NCBI RefSeq assembly: GCF_018889955.1
Contig: NZ_CP076545.1
Location: 930,001 to 994,000, forward strand
Direction: 5' to 3'
DNA from: Collinsella sp. zg1085
GTDB taxonomy: Bacteria; Actinomycetota; Coriobacteriia; Coriobacteriales; Coriobacteriaceae
DNA: 64,000 nucleotides
The translations under genes and the position numbers were made by a program. This document shows, piece after piece, positions 1-9,169 of the stretch (positions are counted from its first letter, which is position 1; the number at the start of each line of letters is the position of its first letter). The notes under the pieces are model-generated. The model was not told the origin of the DNA, ran no database searches, and saw nothing but the letters and a program-made list of their open reading frames with translations.

Positions 1-22
1 TTCAAGCTCGGTTCAGCAGATT

Positions 23-526
23 TTGGATATGTCACTTCCCCGCTTTGAAGAATTGCCTGATATAGGCCTGTATCGAGAGCAAGTGGTAAGCTACATTGAA
101 TCAGCTTTAGCACCACTTTCAACGCCTGCACATGAGGCATGGATTACACCTGCCATGATTAACAACTATGTAAAGGCACAACTTGTGCAAGCTCCTACAA
201 AAAAGCTGTATCATCGCCGTCAAATTGCCAGGTTCATTATCATTTGTCTTTTTAAGCAATTTATGCCTATTGCTGCTATTCATAAGATTTTTCGGATGCA
301 GCAAGTGAGTTACCCCGATCATGTTGCATATAACTATGTCATTCATGAATTGAAAGCAGCGCTCACCACAGCTTTTATACCGGGTAGCGCAATACCTGCT
401 GATAGTGCCACTATCATTACACGTGAGTCACTGCTTGTTCGCTCAGCCGTTGCAGCATTTGCATCACGCAGTTTTTTGATGACGTATTTGCAGTTTGCGG
501 GCTACGAAGGGGCAAAATCCTCATAA
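23..526 (+). CDS. DUF1836 family protein, 5' end uncertain
   Basis: The protein is at least 167 aa and resembles the DUF1836 family: an N-terminal LPRFEELPDI segment, then WITPAMINNYVK and a KKLYHRRQIARF segment. DUF1836 proteins are thought to carry a MerR-like helix-turn-helix, but their role is not established. The frame is open to the left edge, so the listed start (TTG at 23, with an ATG at 29) may be internal and the gene may begin outside the window. It is one of only two plus-strand genes here and converges on the dipeptidase gene. A DNA-binding function is inferred from the family only. Confidence 0.6.
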   Translation: MDMSLPRFEELPDIGLYREQVVSYIESALAPLSTPAHEAWITPAMINNYVKAQLVQAPTKKLYHRRQIARFIIICLFKQFMPIAAIHKIFRMQQVSYPDHVAYNYVIHELKAALTTAFIPGSAIPADSATIITRESLLVRSAVAAFASRSFLMTYLQFAGYEGAKSS

Positions 527-585
527 CGCAATGCTCAAATCAAGGACTCAAATACTATCGATATGCGAAAGCTTTTGCTGCTCAC

Positions 586-618
586 AAAAAAGGGAGCACT
601 CAGATTAGAGCACTCCCC
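586..618 (-). terminator. Rho-independent terminator after the dipeptidase gene
   Basis: Read on the minus strand, GGGAG (613-617) pairs with CTCCC (592-596) and CTC pairs with GAG across a 2x2 internal loop, and a run of six T follows (586-591). It lies between the convergent DUF1836 and dipeptidase genes and ends the leftward transcript. Confidence 0.7.
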
Positions 619-676
619 TTGTATGTGTCTTAAGCTAAGCTGATACAAGCATCATATACGCTCATGCAGCACATGC

Positions 677-2086
677 TTATGCGTAGTTAATTTCCATAAT
701 CTCTCGTATGCCTAAGATATAAATCTTGAGAGACTTCTTGAGCAACTCCTCAGATACTCCCTCATCATCGCCGTGCATAGGACCTACCCAATCAGGGTCT
801 TTAATCCAAGGCATCTCCGGGCCAAAGGCTGCAGCATTCTTAAACTCACGCGCATAGGTACCTCCACCAATGGTAAAAGGCTTGCGGTCATCGCCGGTTA
901 CTTCATTGTAGACGCGAATGAGACGTTGAATCTCCTCGCCTGATGGATCGATGTAGAACGGCTCCGTATCATTATCGGTTTCATAGCTTGCACCAAATCG
1001 CTTGGCAGCAAGGGAGAGCTGCTCTTCAAATTGAGCGCGTGAGAAAGTTGTAGGATAGCGTGAGTCAACCGACTGATGCAGGCGTCCATCTTCTAGCCAT
1101 GCCATGCCACCAATAATAGTGAGCTTACCAAAGAGTTCGTCCTCTGCTGCAACGCCAACACCAGCACCCGTATAGTCATCGATAAGCGTTTTTTGTAGCG
1201 TTAAGAATTGCTCCTCACCAGCGGAGACAAGGTGATTTGTTAGGAGATAATCTACCAGCATGCCAATAGCATTTTTTGTGCCAGCCGGTTGACTAGCATG
1301 TCCACCACGTCCCTTAGCTGCAATGCGAACATGCCCTGGTGCTTCCTGAGAAATAGTTAGACCCTCAGCAGCAGGCAACTTTTCTACTTCACCAGAGATG
1401 ATGATATGCGCATCGGTGGGAATTGCATTGAAAGCCTCGCCTGCATGCCACTCAATAATTTTGCCATCAACAATAGGGCCTGACGTAAAGACACCTTGAT
1501 AAATCCCCTTTTCACCATAACACACAGGAAACTCAGCGTCAGGGGTAAAGAGAAATGTTGGCTGGTCAAAATGCTCAAGATAATACTCAACATCTTTGAG
1601 TGAGGTTTCCTCGTTGGTACCAATAATCATACGCATGGTATAGGGAAACCTCACACCCTGTTCATGCCAAAAACGCATGGCATATAGACCAACAACAAAG
1701 GGACCTTTATCGTCAAGCGTTCCGCGCCCCATAAGATAGCCCTCACGGCGCGTCATAACATGCGGATCTTGAGTCCAACCAGGGCCGCAGGGTACGGTAT
1801 CAAGATGTGCAATTTGACAGATGGTCTTCGTTGGGTCTGCTCCTGGATAATCGGCAATACCGACATAACCTTCATGGTTTTCGGCATGCATGCCAAGGCG
1901 CTTGCATAGGTCTAATCCAGCATCAAGAGCCTTGCGAGGACCCGGTCCAAAGGGCATACCAGGGCCTGCATGCTCTAAATCCTCTTGGCTTGCAATACCA
2001 ACAAGCGTACCAATTTCTGAAACAATCGTTTCCCATCTAGCTTCAATCCACGCGTCAATGCGTTCAGTAAGTTCTGTGTCTACCAT
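677..2086 (-). CDS. pepV: M20 family dipeptidase (PepV/Sapep type)
   Basis: This is a 469 aa cytosolic metallopeptidase that probably cleaves dipeptides such as beta-Ala-His or D-Ala-containing substrates. Metal and catalytic residues are visible: H94 and D96 in AHLDTVP, D125/D126 in GTLDDKGP, and E159/E160 in GTNEETS. The length matches the PepV/Sapep family. I chose ATG 2086 because AAAGGAA lies just upstream; a TTG ten codons earlier has no ribosome site. It stands alone after apt and has its own terminator. Family assignment is firm; the exact substrate is inferred. Confidence 0.9.
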   Translation of the reverse strand: MVDTELTERIDAWIEARWETIVSEIGTLVGIASQEDLEHAGPGMPFGPGPRKALDAGLDLCKRLGMHAENHEGYVGIADYPGADPTKTICQIAHLDTVPCGPGWTQDPHVMTRREGYLMGRGTLDDKGPFVVGLYAMRFWHEQGVRFPYTMRMIIGTNEETSLKDVEYYLEHFDQPTFLFTPDAEFPVCYGEKGIYQGVFTSGPIVDGKIIEWHAGEAFNAIPTDAHIIISGEVEKLPAAEGLTISQEAPGHVRIAAKGRGGHASQPAGTKNAIGMLVDYLLTNHLVSAGEEQFLTLQKTLIDDYTGAGVGVAAEDELFGKLTIIGGMAWLEDGRLHQSVDSRYPTTFSRAQFEEQLSLAAKRFGASYETDNDTEPFYIDPSGEEIQRLIRVYNEVTGDDRKPFTIGGGTYAREFKNAAAFGPEMPWIKDPDWVGPMHGDDEGVSEELLKKSLKIYILGIREIMEINYA

Positions 2087-2240
2087 AGGAATTCCTTTCT
2101 CTTTCACCCTAGGCACCTTCTCTTAGCATATACATGATACGGATATATTCATGCAGTTTTAGGTAGACGTATCAAATAAGACGGGCAGCGGTTATTGAGA
2201 CTCGCCAGAAGGCCAATTGAGTTGATATTACACTGTGTAT

Positions 2241-2771
2241 CTACTGAACCTTCACAAGACTAAAGAGCTCATGGTCACCCGCAGTTTGCAATTGAATACG
2301 CGGATGTAAAAACTCTAGCTCAAGAATGCAGGCATAGCCCACGAGCTCTGCACCTAAATCTTGCACCAACTTACCGGTTGCAGCTGCCGTACCACCTGTT
2401 GCAACAAGGTCATCAACAATTAAAACTCGGTCGTCAGGGTCAATAGCATCAGCATGAATTTCAAGCGTGTCAGAACCATATTCAAGGTCATAACTTATTT
2501 GGCGCGTTTCACGAGGGAGCTTACCAGGCTTGCGTGCCGGCACAAAGCCCGCACCAAGCTCATATGCAACCGGTGTTCCGGTCATAAAACCCCGTGCTTC
2601 AGGGCCAACAACTTTAGTTACTCCTCTATCACGAAAATGATTAGCAATTTGTTGCACCAGTGAGCGCAAGCCTTCGGGGTCGGCAAACAATGGTGTAATG
2701 TCCTTAAAAATAACCCCAGGCTCTGGATAATCAGGAATATCTGCTATCAGAGAATCGATACGTGTAAGCAT
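2241..2771 (-). CDS. apt: adenine phosphoribosyltransferase
   Basis: Apt makes AMP from adenine and PRPP (purine salvage, cytosol). The 176 aa length is typical. The PRPP-binding loop VLIVDDLVATGGTAAAT is present near residues 115-131, and the N-terminus (DYPEPGVIFKDITPL) is characteristic. ATG 2771 has AAAGGA upstream. It follows the MerR-type gene by 24 bases and may share its transcript. A gap of about 150 bases separates it from the dipeptidase gene. Confidence 0.95.
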   Translation of the reverse strand: MLTRIDSLIADIPDYPEPGVIFKDITPLFADPEGLRSLVQQIANHFRDRGVTKVVGPEARGFMTGTPVAYELGAGFVPARKPGKLPRETRQISYDLEYGSDTLEIHADAIDPDDRVLIVDDLVATGGTAAATGKLVQDLGAELVGYACILELEFLHPRIQLQTAGDHELFSLVKVQ

Positions 2772-2795
2772 ACTGAGTTCCTTTGATTGTGTTTC

Positions 2796-3638
2796 TTAGG
2801 TATGACTGCGCTTTAAGGTGCTAGACGTGCTTTTTCTAATTACTTCTGGCTTAGATGCAGAGGCTGCTGCAACTGACTTAGCAGGTGCACTACGCTTGAG
2901 ATTGATTTCGAGCTCTTCATCGTTTATTTCGGCGTTCAGTGACTCAAAGACGCGATTACGAATCAGCGCGGTTCGCACTCCATCAGTGAGATCATGGAGC
3001 TTGGTAAATGCTCGCTCAAGCTTTGAGGCGCGATCTTCATCTGAGGTATCCATGCCGAGCATGCCTATGAGCACCTGTTCAAACATGGTTGATTCACGAT
3101 TTGCAGCTGATACATATTGGCGCAGGTTGCGCGGCTCAATATGAAAACGTGATAGTTCAGAGGCAAAGCGAATAATCTCAAACTCGCGCCCATCAATTAA
3201 CTCACGGTTTTGTGGGCTGCGGATAATACGAATCAAATCGTTATCGGCAAGGGAGCGCAAAAAAGAAATATCAACACCAAGCATATTAGGTAGGTCTTCA
3301 ATGGGATGAAGCTTTTGCTTGCTCTCGCGCGGAGCGGTTTTGAGCGGCGCATCTGAGAGTAAACCCACTTCAAAGGCAAGCATAGACAAATCTTGCGCGC
3401 GCTCAAGGCGGTCTTTAATGACATTGAGCGGCATATAGCGCGTCTTTTGAAGGTGCAAAATAACCTCAAGACGGTCAACGTCATCCTTTGAATACTGGCG
3501 ATAGCCTTTGGGCGTTCGATGCGGAGTAATAAGCCCTTCATCTTCAAGAAAGCGAATCTTTGAGTTTGAAAGATCTGGATAGGCTCCACGAAGAAGGTTT
3601 ACAACCTGACCGATGCTAAGATAACTGCGCTCAGCCAC
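2796..3638 (-). CDS. ftsR: MerR family regulator, FtsR-like
   Basis: This 280 aa protein has an N-terminal MerR winged-helix domain (about residues 5-75; LSIGQVVNLL, KIRFLEDEGLI and the wing TPKGYRQYS) and a long helical C-terminal part with an Ala/Ser/Lys-rich tail. Actinobacterial FtsR proteins of this type sit beside the FHA gene and, in Corynebacterium, regulate ftsZ. The same adjacency is seen here. The GTG start lies two bases after the FHA stop, and the SD GGGGAG overlaps the end of the FHA gene, so translation is probably coupled. Its target genes in this organism are unknown. Confidence 0.75.
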   Translation of the reverse strand: MAERSYLSIGQVVNLLRGAYPDLSNSKIRFLEDEGLITPHRTPKGYRQYSKDDVDRLEVILHLQKTRYMPLNVIKDRLERAQDLSMLAFEVGLLSDAPLKTAPRESKQKLHPIEDLPNMLGVDISFLRSLADNDLIRIIRSPQNRELIDGREFEIIRFASELSRFHIEPRNLRQYVSAANRESTMFEQVLIGMLGMDTSDEDRASKLERAFTKLHDLTDGVRTALIRNRVFESLNAEINDEELEINLKRSAPAKSVAAASASKPEVIRKSTSSTLKRSHT

Positions 3639-3640
3639 AA

Positions 3641-4072
3641 TTACTCCCCTACCTCAATGCGCACTGGGACACTTTCGTGGAAAATAAGCGTAAAGGTACC
3701 AATTTGGATGGACGAGCCATCATGAAGGGGTGCTGAGGTAATGATAGCACCATCTACCCATGTGCCGTTGAGGGAGCCGAGGTCTTCGATTATGAGTCCG
3801 TGCTTAGTTTTTACAATTTTTGCATGACTGCGCGAAACCGTCATATCGTTGAGAAAAATAGCGTTTGCTGGGTCACGACCAAGCGTGGTCTGCGTATCTT
3901 CAAGCGTAAACACATTACCCGATTGCGGCCCTTTGATAATGGAAAGTACCGGTGTTGTGACATGTGTACTTTTTAATAAATCAGGAGCGGTAGCATCATC
4001 GAGTGGAATTTGAAATACGCGCGTGGAATCTGCCGAATCCGTATCAGGATGTACCGTATTGAAATTAGACAT
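3641..4072 (-). CDS. FHA domain protein, GarA/OdhI-like
   Basis: This is a 143 aa cytosolic phosphothreonine-binding protein. The FHA domain spans about residues 42-135 with the expected GR (65-66), SRSH (80-83) and NGT (102-104). A short N-terminal tail contains S16-T17-R-V-F, which lines up with the phosphorylated TTSVF segment of mycobacterial GarA. GarA/OdhI proteins switch off 2-oxoglutarate metabolism when unphosphorylated. Here only the domain layout and the ftsR neighbour support that role. ATG 4072 has AAGGAG upstream. Confidence 0.8.
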   Translation of the reverse strand: MSNFNTVHPDTDSADSTRVFQIPLDDATAPDLLKSTHVTTPVLSIIKGPQSGNVFTLEDTQTTLGRDPANAIFLNDMTVSRSHAKIVKTKHGLIIEDLGSLNGTWVDGAIITSAPLHDGSSIQIGTFTLIFHESVPVRIEVGE

Positions 4073-4105
4073 ACCAGCTCCTTAGCGCATGTGTTGCATA
4101 TGCAC

Positions 4106-4819
4106 TTATTCTACCGTACTTGAATCAATAATCTCAGGATTAAGATAGTCTTCTTCAGCTTCGGGATGTTTTATGGCATACCGTCCGGCCTGATAGCCGC
4201 GTATGGTATAGATACATGCGGTAAGAAGCGAAAATGGTATGCCCAAATAAACAAAGAAAATACCGAGTGGTGCTGAAGCACCGTTAATGCCAGGAAATGC
4301 TGCATATCCTGGGAAAAGGTTAGGACCTGCAATAACAGGAACACCAAGTAGCATCAAGGTAAACCCAGCCATAAAGAGGGCGGTTGCAATTTTTCCCGTA
4401 AAGGTAACGTCGATAGGTCGTGAATGATAACGACGCACAATAAGCCCACCGAAAAAGAGATACACATCGCGTCCCATAATAATCCAACAGACCCATTCAG
4501 GGAGCTCACCGCGCATAACAAGACCAAGCACGCCCGTGAAAAGCAATGCTCTATCAACGAGCGGATCCATCATCTTACCAAGCCAGCTGACCGTACGTGT
4601 CATACGAGCAAGCTGACCATCAATCCAATCAGTTGAGGCGGCGAGCGCATAAATAACTAGAGCGACGGTGCGATCAAGCTGGTTGGTGAAGAGATATAAA
4701 AACACAAAGGTAAGAATGAGACGCGAAGCAGTAATGAAGTTTGAGATCGTGAAGATCTTGTTGGAGGGGTAATCAGATGTACCGATAAGCTCCTTTTTGA
4801 TCTTCTTTCGTAAACTCAC
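4106..4819 (-). CDS. pgsA: CDP-alcohol phosphatidyltransferase, PgsA-like
   Basis: This is a 237 aa integral membrane enzyme of the CDP-alcohol phosphatidyltransferase family, probably making phosphatidylglycerophosphate from CDP-diacylglycerol. The signature D-x2-D-G-x2-A-R-x8-G-x3-D-x3-D is complete (DWIDGQLAR then GKMMDPLVD), and several hydrophobic segments follow. I chose GTG 4819 because GAGGGGG lies four bases upstream; the ATG at 4861 has no visible SD. It precedes the FHA gene by 33 bases. A related head-group specificity cannot be excluded. Confidence 0.85.
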   Translation of the reverse strand: MSLRKKIKKELIGTSDYPSNKIFTISNFITASRLILTFVFLYLFTNQLDRTVALVIYALAASTDWIDGQLARMTRTVSWLGKMMDPLVDRALLFTGVLGLVMRGELPEWVCWIIMGRDVYLFFGGLIVRRYHSRPIDVTFTGKIATALFMAGFTLMLLGVPVIAGPNLFPGYAAFPGINGASAPLGIFFVYLGIPFSLLTACIYTIRGYQAGRYAIKHPEAEEDYLNPEIIDSSTVE

Positions 4820-5067
4820 AGTACCCCCTCGTGTTGTTAATACCCAAACGATTCTACCCATATTTGAAACTTCAAACTAGGATATGTTGAGGCTTATAAG
4901 AAAGTCTTTGTAATTGATGGGTTATACAAAACACCTCAATATCAAAACTCATGCTTGTGTAGTCATAGTCCCCTTATGTCGTGCAACCATGAGACACAAA
5001 GCCCGCTTAGAAAACAGCAGCTAAATAATCAAATTCAAATCTTTGAAGAAGATGCAATATAAAAAAA

Positions 5068-5144
<77 letters not shown>

Positions 5145-5171
5145 ACATTGTTGCTCTTTGCAACGGTGAAT

Positions 5172-5200
5172 ACTTTACTCAAGAACACATAGGAGTGCAA
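5172..5200 (-). promoter_or_regulatory. promoter for tRNA-Pro
   Basis: The minus strand reads TTGCAC (5195-5200), 17 bases, then TAAAGT (5172-5177), about 28 bases upstream of the tRNA. The short leader holds a small hairpin, GTTGC/GCAAC. Confidence 0.65.
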
Positions 5201-5275
5201 GCAAAATCTTTATAAGCGACAAACTCAATACGGCGCTTGGTAACAATCTCTTACCTCAAAGCTGCTGGATTCTCA

Positions 5276-6475
5276 TTATCTGTTTGCACTGTCTTTCCCT
5301 CGAAGTTCTGCCACACGCACGAGGATTTCGCGCGCCGCCTCCCGCTTTGTCATAATAGGTAACTCTTCAACGCATGCATGGCTTAGCCAAGCAATAGCTG
5401 TAGTATCACTGCCAAAACCTGAGTCTGTTCGCGAAACATCGTTTGCAACTATTGCATCACAGCCTTTGCGAGCAAGCTTCTCCCGCGCAAATTCAAGTGT
5501 ATGTTCTGTTTCTGCTGCAAAGCCAATAACGGTACGTCCGGCTTTACGCGCAGACATCGTCGCTAGAATATCAACGGTTTGTCTCAATTCAAGCGATTCA
5601 AGCGGTGCATACTCTTTTTTGAGCTTCTGTGTTGCAGTGTGTACAGGTGTATAGTCTGCAACTGCCGCAGCTGAAATAAAAACCGTCGCCTGATCAAAAT
5701 GAGCATCAACCGCTTCAAACATCTCTTGCGCCGATTGCACCGACACAAAATGAACGCCTGCAGGAACAGTGCAGCTACTTGGCCCTGAAACTAGTGTGAC
5801 ATCAGCGCCCATACTCCGCGCAACTTCGGCGAGCGCATAGCCAAATTTCCCCGATGAGCGGTTGCCAATATAGCGCACTGGATCTATTGCTTCTTGTGTG
5901 CCACCAGCACTTATTAGAATATGCTCACCCACTAGCTGCGATGACTGCGAAAGCATAGCTGCTGCCGTGAAGGCAATTTGTTCAACCGGTGCAAGTTTTC
6001 CTGTGCCTGTATCTCCACATGCTAAATATCCTGAGTCAGGCATAACAAACAAAACGCCGCGCTGCTGTAAGCGCCTGATATTATCCTGTGTTGCTGCTGC
6101 TTCCCACATACCTGTATTCATAGCAGGAGCAACAAGGATTGGTGCGCGAGTTGCAAGAAGGGTACTGCTCACTATATCGTCTGCAATGCCTGCTGCCATC
6201 TTTGCAATGCAGTTTGCAGTAGCAGGGGCTACAACAACTAAATCAGCTTCTTGAGCGAGCGAAATGTGATGAATGGGGTCAAACGGATTATCAAAGAGAT
6301 TAACAGCTACCGCTTCATGCGTGAGCGCTCGAAAGGTCGTTGCACCTACAAAAGACTCAGCGTGACGCGTCATCATAACCTTAACGCGATACCCTTTTTT
6401 CTGTAGGCATCGCACCAGCTCACAAGCCTTATATGCCGCAATACCTCCAGTGACCCCAACAAGTACAGTTTGCAT
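5276..6475 (-). CDS. coaBC: bifunctional phosphopantothenoylcysteine decarboxylase / phosphopantothenate-cysteine ligase
   Basis: CoaBC catalyses two steps of coenzyme A synthesis: ligation of cysteine to 4'-phosphopantothenate and FMN-dependent decarboxylation. The 399 aa protein has the CoaC half first (His70 in PIHHISL, PAMN at 117-120, and Cys153 in the GYLACGDTGTGKL flap). The CoaB half starts near residue 185 (GGTQEAIDPVR, RSSGKFGYALAE) and includes the conserved KLKK. The length is normal. It follows the zinc-ribbon gene by 11 bases. Confidence 0.97.
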   Translation of the reverse strand: MQTVLVGVTGGIAAYKACELVRCLQKKGYRVKVMMTRHAESFVGATTFRALTHEAVAVNLFDNPFDPIHHISLAQEADLVVVAPATANCIAKMAAGIADDIVSSTLLATRAPILVAPAMNTGMWEAAATQDNIRRLQQRGVLFVMPDSGYLACGDTGTGKLAPVEQIAFTAAAMLSQSSQLVGEHILISAGGTQEAIDPVRYIGNRSSGKFGYALAEVARSMGADVTLVSGPSSCTVPAGVHFVSVQSAQEMFEAVDAHFDQATVFISAAAVADYTPVHTATQKLKKEYAPLESLELRQTVDILATMSARKAGRTVIGFAAETEHTLEFAREKLARKGCDAIVANDVSRTDSGFGSDTTAIAWLSHACVEELPIMTKREAAREILVRVAELRGKDSANR

Positions 6476-6486
6476 AGCAAGCTCTC

Positions 6487-7206
6487 TTAACTCTCATTGC
6501 TTTCACGAGACACAACAAGCATACGATGGCAGTAGGGGCACTCCCCTATCTCAGACCCTCGATGAAGATCCTCTACTGCTGCATCAGCGAGCTTCATGCG
6601 ACAAAGAGAAGGCACACTTCCTTCAAGCAACTCAACTGCAAGTCCTGAGAACTGCTGAGACGCAGCTTGATACAGCTCCAGTAGGTCTGAGCTCAGAGAG
6701 GCTGCGAGTTTTTGATGCAATTGCTCTTCAGATTCAATCTGTAAAGTTAGCGTATCAGCATGATCACGTGCCACCTCAACCTGCGTGCGCAGAGCATGTT
6801 CTGCCTGCTGAAGCTTATCATTAAGTGCTGCCTCGCGCTCTTTTTGTATTTTGAGTTGCTCACATAGACTTGTGCGCTGGTGTTGAATTTTATCAAGCTG
6901 CTTAGCAAGTAAAGATAGCTTTACTTCAAGGTCTTGAACCGCTCGATAATCCAGCCCACTTGCTTCTCGTTGGGCATCATACACCGCCTGATTGCACGTA
7001 GTCTCTTGCTCATCAAGCTCGGCAAGTGAAGTCTCGATGTCTTTACGCTCGGCAAAGCATTGTGTTGTTTCAGCCTTGAGGCGCTTATAGAGATGGCGAA
7101 GCTGAGCCACCATTTTAAGTTCTGGCAGCTCGGCTAAGGTTTTTTTAGCACGGATACGAGCAAGATCAGATGCTTGTAAATCGAGTAAGGTTTGTCCCAT
7201 GCTCAT
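6487..7206 (-). CDS. coiled-coil zinc-ribbon protein (CT398-like), altered metal site
   Basis: The 239 aa protein is a long helical coiled coil (about residues 10-185) followed by a C-terminal zinc-ribbon segment. The second CxxC is intact (C223, C226). Of the usual first CxxC only C202 remains and position 199 is Pro. The family is widespread next to nif3, as here, but its role is poorly defined. ATG 7206 has AAGGAG seven bases upstream, directly after the nif3 stop; an upstream in-frame ATG at 7233 lacks a site. Confidence 0.75.
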   Translation of the reverse strand: MSMGQTLLDLQASDLARIRAKKTLAELPELKMVAQLRHLYKRLKAETTQCFAERKDIETSLAELDEQETTCNQAVYDAQREASGLDYRAVQDLEVKLSLLAKQLDKIQHQRTSLCEQLKIQKEREAALNDKLQQAEHALRTQVEVARDHADTLTLQIESEEQLHQKLAASLSSDLLELYQAASQQFSGLAVELLEGSVPSLCRMKLADAAVEDLHRGSEIGECPYCHRMLVVSRESNES

Positions 7207-7208
7207 GC

Positions 7209-8003
7209 TCAAACTCCTTGATAGGTCCACCATTGTTTGGAACCTTGTATTGTAACGACTGGAATATCCTCCACTATGCTCAGCGCCATATCTTGTAGGA
7301 TATTCACGAACGGCATCTCAGAACAATCATGTCCGAGCAATATGGCATCAATTCCGCGATAGTGTAAATCTTGTAAAACATGATAGCTCGCCTCACCGGT
7401 AATAATTAGCTCAGCAGGAGTAGCAGCAAGCATATCTTCTAAGTGCCCTAAAGAACCACCCATATACGCAATATGCGTGATACTGCGCTCAGGATTGCCC
7501 CATACACGCGGTTCGGTCTGAAATACCTGAGCTGTGTGAGCTGTTAGCTCAGCAATGCTTATAGGGGTGGTTTGCGCGAGTGTGCCAAAACCATTACGAC
7601 CAGGATCTAGGGGAAACTCTAAGGATGAAATGGCCTCAAGCCCCAAGAGCCCTGCCATACGCTCTCGCACCTCACGAGAGCGGTCAAGATTGGTATGAAG
7701 CGATATGACACTTATCCCCAACTGAACAGCCATACAGAGTGCACTTCCAGCAGAGGACGCATGTCGGCATTGAGGAACAAATTGGGTAGGCGTATCAATA
7801 TAGAGTGGATGATGCGTTAGCAACACATTAGCATGCTGCGCTGCCGCTGCCTGAATTGTTTCCAAGCACGCATCGAGCGCTATCGCGATACCACATACCT
7901 CATCGTCCGGGTGTCCAACAATCATACCAACACGGTCCCACACCTCAGCATCAACACGGGGAACATGCTGCAACAATTCTTGTTCAAGCTGCGAAACGTT
8001 CAT
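7209..8003 (-). CDS. Nif3-like dinuclear metal centre protein
   Basis: This 264 aa protein belongs to the Nif3/YqfO family, which forms hexameric toroids with a dinuclear metal site. Metal ligands are visible in LLTHHPLY (near residue 65), in the SLHTNLD segment, and in the GHDCSE/ITGEASYH segments toward the C-terminus. It has been annotated as GTP cyclohydrolase I type 2 in some species, but the function is not settled. Its ATG overlaps the upstream cysteine desulfurase stop (TGATG), so translation is coupled. Confidence 0.88.
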   Translation of the reverse strand: MNVSQLEQELLQHVPRVDAEVWDRVGMIVGHPDDEVCGIAIALDACLETIQAAAAQHANVLLTHHPLYIDTPTQFVPQCRHASSAGSALCMAVQLGISVISLHTNLDRSREVRERMAGLLGLEAISSLEFPLDPGRNGFGTLAQTTPISIAELTAHTAQVFQTEPRVWGNPERSITHIAYMGGSLGHLEDMLAATPAELIITGEASYHVLQDLHYRGIDAILLGHDCSEMPFVNILQDMALSIVEDIPVVTIQGSKQWWTYQGV

Positions 8004-9169
8004 CAGCGACTCACTATATCTTGTAGGGTACGAACAAAGACTTGCAAATCCTGCATGGAAACACGGTCATCGAAGGAAATGCGCAAGACGCCCTCAGATA
8101 GGTGTTTAGGCACCTGCATAGCGCGCAAAACGTGACTTGTTTCCGAGCTCGTAGCCGTGCATGCAGAGCCGGCAGATACGGCAAAACCTGCCTCATCAAG
8201 TTGCAAGATAAGGTCTTCGGACAAAGCCTGCTCAACCGTGACAGACACAATACCAGGCACCCTATCCATGTGCGCTATGTTTGGAACCGTGGCATCAATC
8301 CCAGGTATCAACATCAATTCATCATAGAGCCAATCTGAGATTTTCAATAGACGAGAATAATCTTGGCTCAAACTGTGATGAACGCTGCACGCCGCTGCAC
8401 AAAAAGCAGTTATCGTGCGCACATCTTGTGTACCCGAGCGAAGTCCCGCCTCTTGGCTTCCACGAGCAAGTAAAGGTTTAAGCGGTGTTTTTGCCTTGAG
8501 ATACAGCGCACCGCTCGCGACTGGCCCTCCAATTTTGTGGCCAGCAACGCTGAGTGCATCAACACCAAGTTCAAAAACATCAAAAGGATGATGAAGCCAC
8601 CCTTGAATAGCATCACAAAACATGAGCGCACCTGACTCATGAGCAATGCGCGCCAGCTCAGCAATAGGCTGTACGATGCCGGTTTCGTTATTAGCATACA
8701 TACATGCAACAAGTGCAAGCCTTTGGTTTGCAAGACGTGTCAGCATATCAGCGGATACCCTGCCATCACGTCCTGCCGAAAGCATGCTTACTTCAAAACC
8801 AAGTTCTTTCAAAAGTGGAACACAATGCAATACCGAGTCGTGTTCAAGCGCTGAGATAACAACATGGTTCCGCACAGCGTTTCGCTCACGTATAGCACGA
8901 GCAAGTCCAAATATAGCAAGACTGTTTGCTTCAGTTCCGCCACTGGTAAAGATGAGCTCACGAGCTTGAACGCGCGCACCAAAACATGTTGCAAGCTCTC
9001 GCTTTGAGCGCTCAAGCTTACGAGCTGCAGCTCTTCCCAAGCTATGCAAGGCATGTGGATTAGCACCGGCATAATCAGCTTGGTCATAGCGTGCTTGAGC
9101 AGCAATCGCTTCAGGTCTCAGCGGCGTTGACGCCGCAAAATCTAGGTTGATGAGATGCCTTGTGCTCAT
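8003..9169 (-). CDS. cysteine desulfurase (NifS/IscS-like)
   Basis: This 388 aa PLP enzyme removes sulfur from cysteine for Fe-S clusters and tRNA thiolation. The PLP lysine is K212 (SVAGHK) and the catalytic cysteine is C337 (GSACTA). TSGGTEANS near 75-83 and RSGTQDV near 244 are also present. I chose ATG 9169, which overlaps the rpe stop (ATGA) and has AAGGGG upstream. No scaffold gene such as iscU is adjacent. Whether it serves Fe-S assembly or tRNA modification is not resolved. Confidence 0.92.
   Translation of the reverse strand: MSTRHLINLDFAASTPLRPEAIAAQARYDQADYAGANPHALHSLGRAAARKLERSKRELATCFGARVQARELIFTSGGTEANSLAIFGLARAIRERNAVRNHVVISALEHDSVLHCVPLLKELGFEVSMLSAGRDGRVSADMLTRLANQRLALVACMYANNETGIVQPIAELARIAHESGALMFCDAIQGWLHHPFDVFELGVDALSVAGHKIGGPVASGALYLKAKTPLKPLLARGSQEAGLRSGTQDVRTITAFCAAACSVHHSLSQDYSRLLKISDWLYDELMLIPGIDATVPNIAHMDRVPGIVSVTVEQALSEDLILQLDEAGFAVSAGSACTATSSETSHVLRAMQVPKHLSEGVLRISFDDRVSMQDLQVFVRTLQDIVSR

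Noticed and set aside
2100-2240. Imperfect repeat ATGATACGGATATATTCAT before the dipeptidase gene
   Set aside because: Only four outer pairs match cleanly; no convincing promoter lies beside it.
4862-5067. Possible small gene between tRNA-Pro and pgsA
   Set aside because: No frame with a ribosome site and coding look; only AT-rich sequence with no clear promoter.
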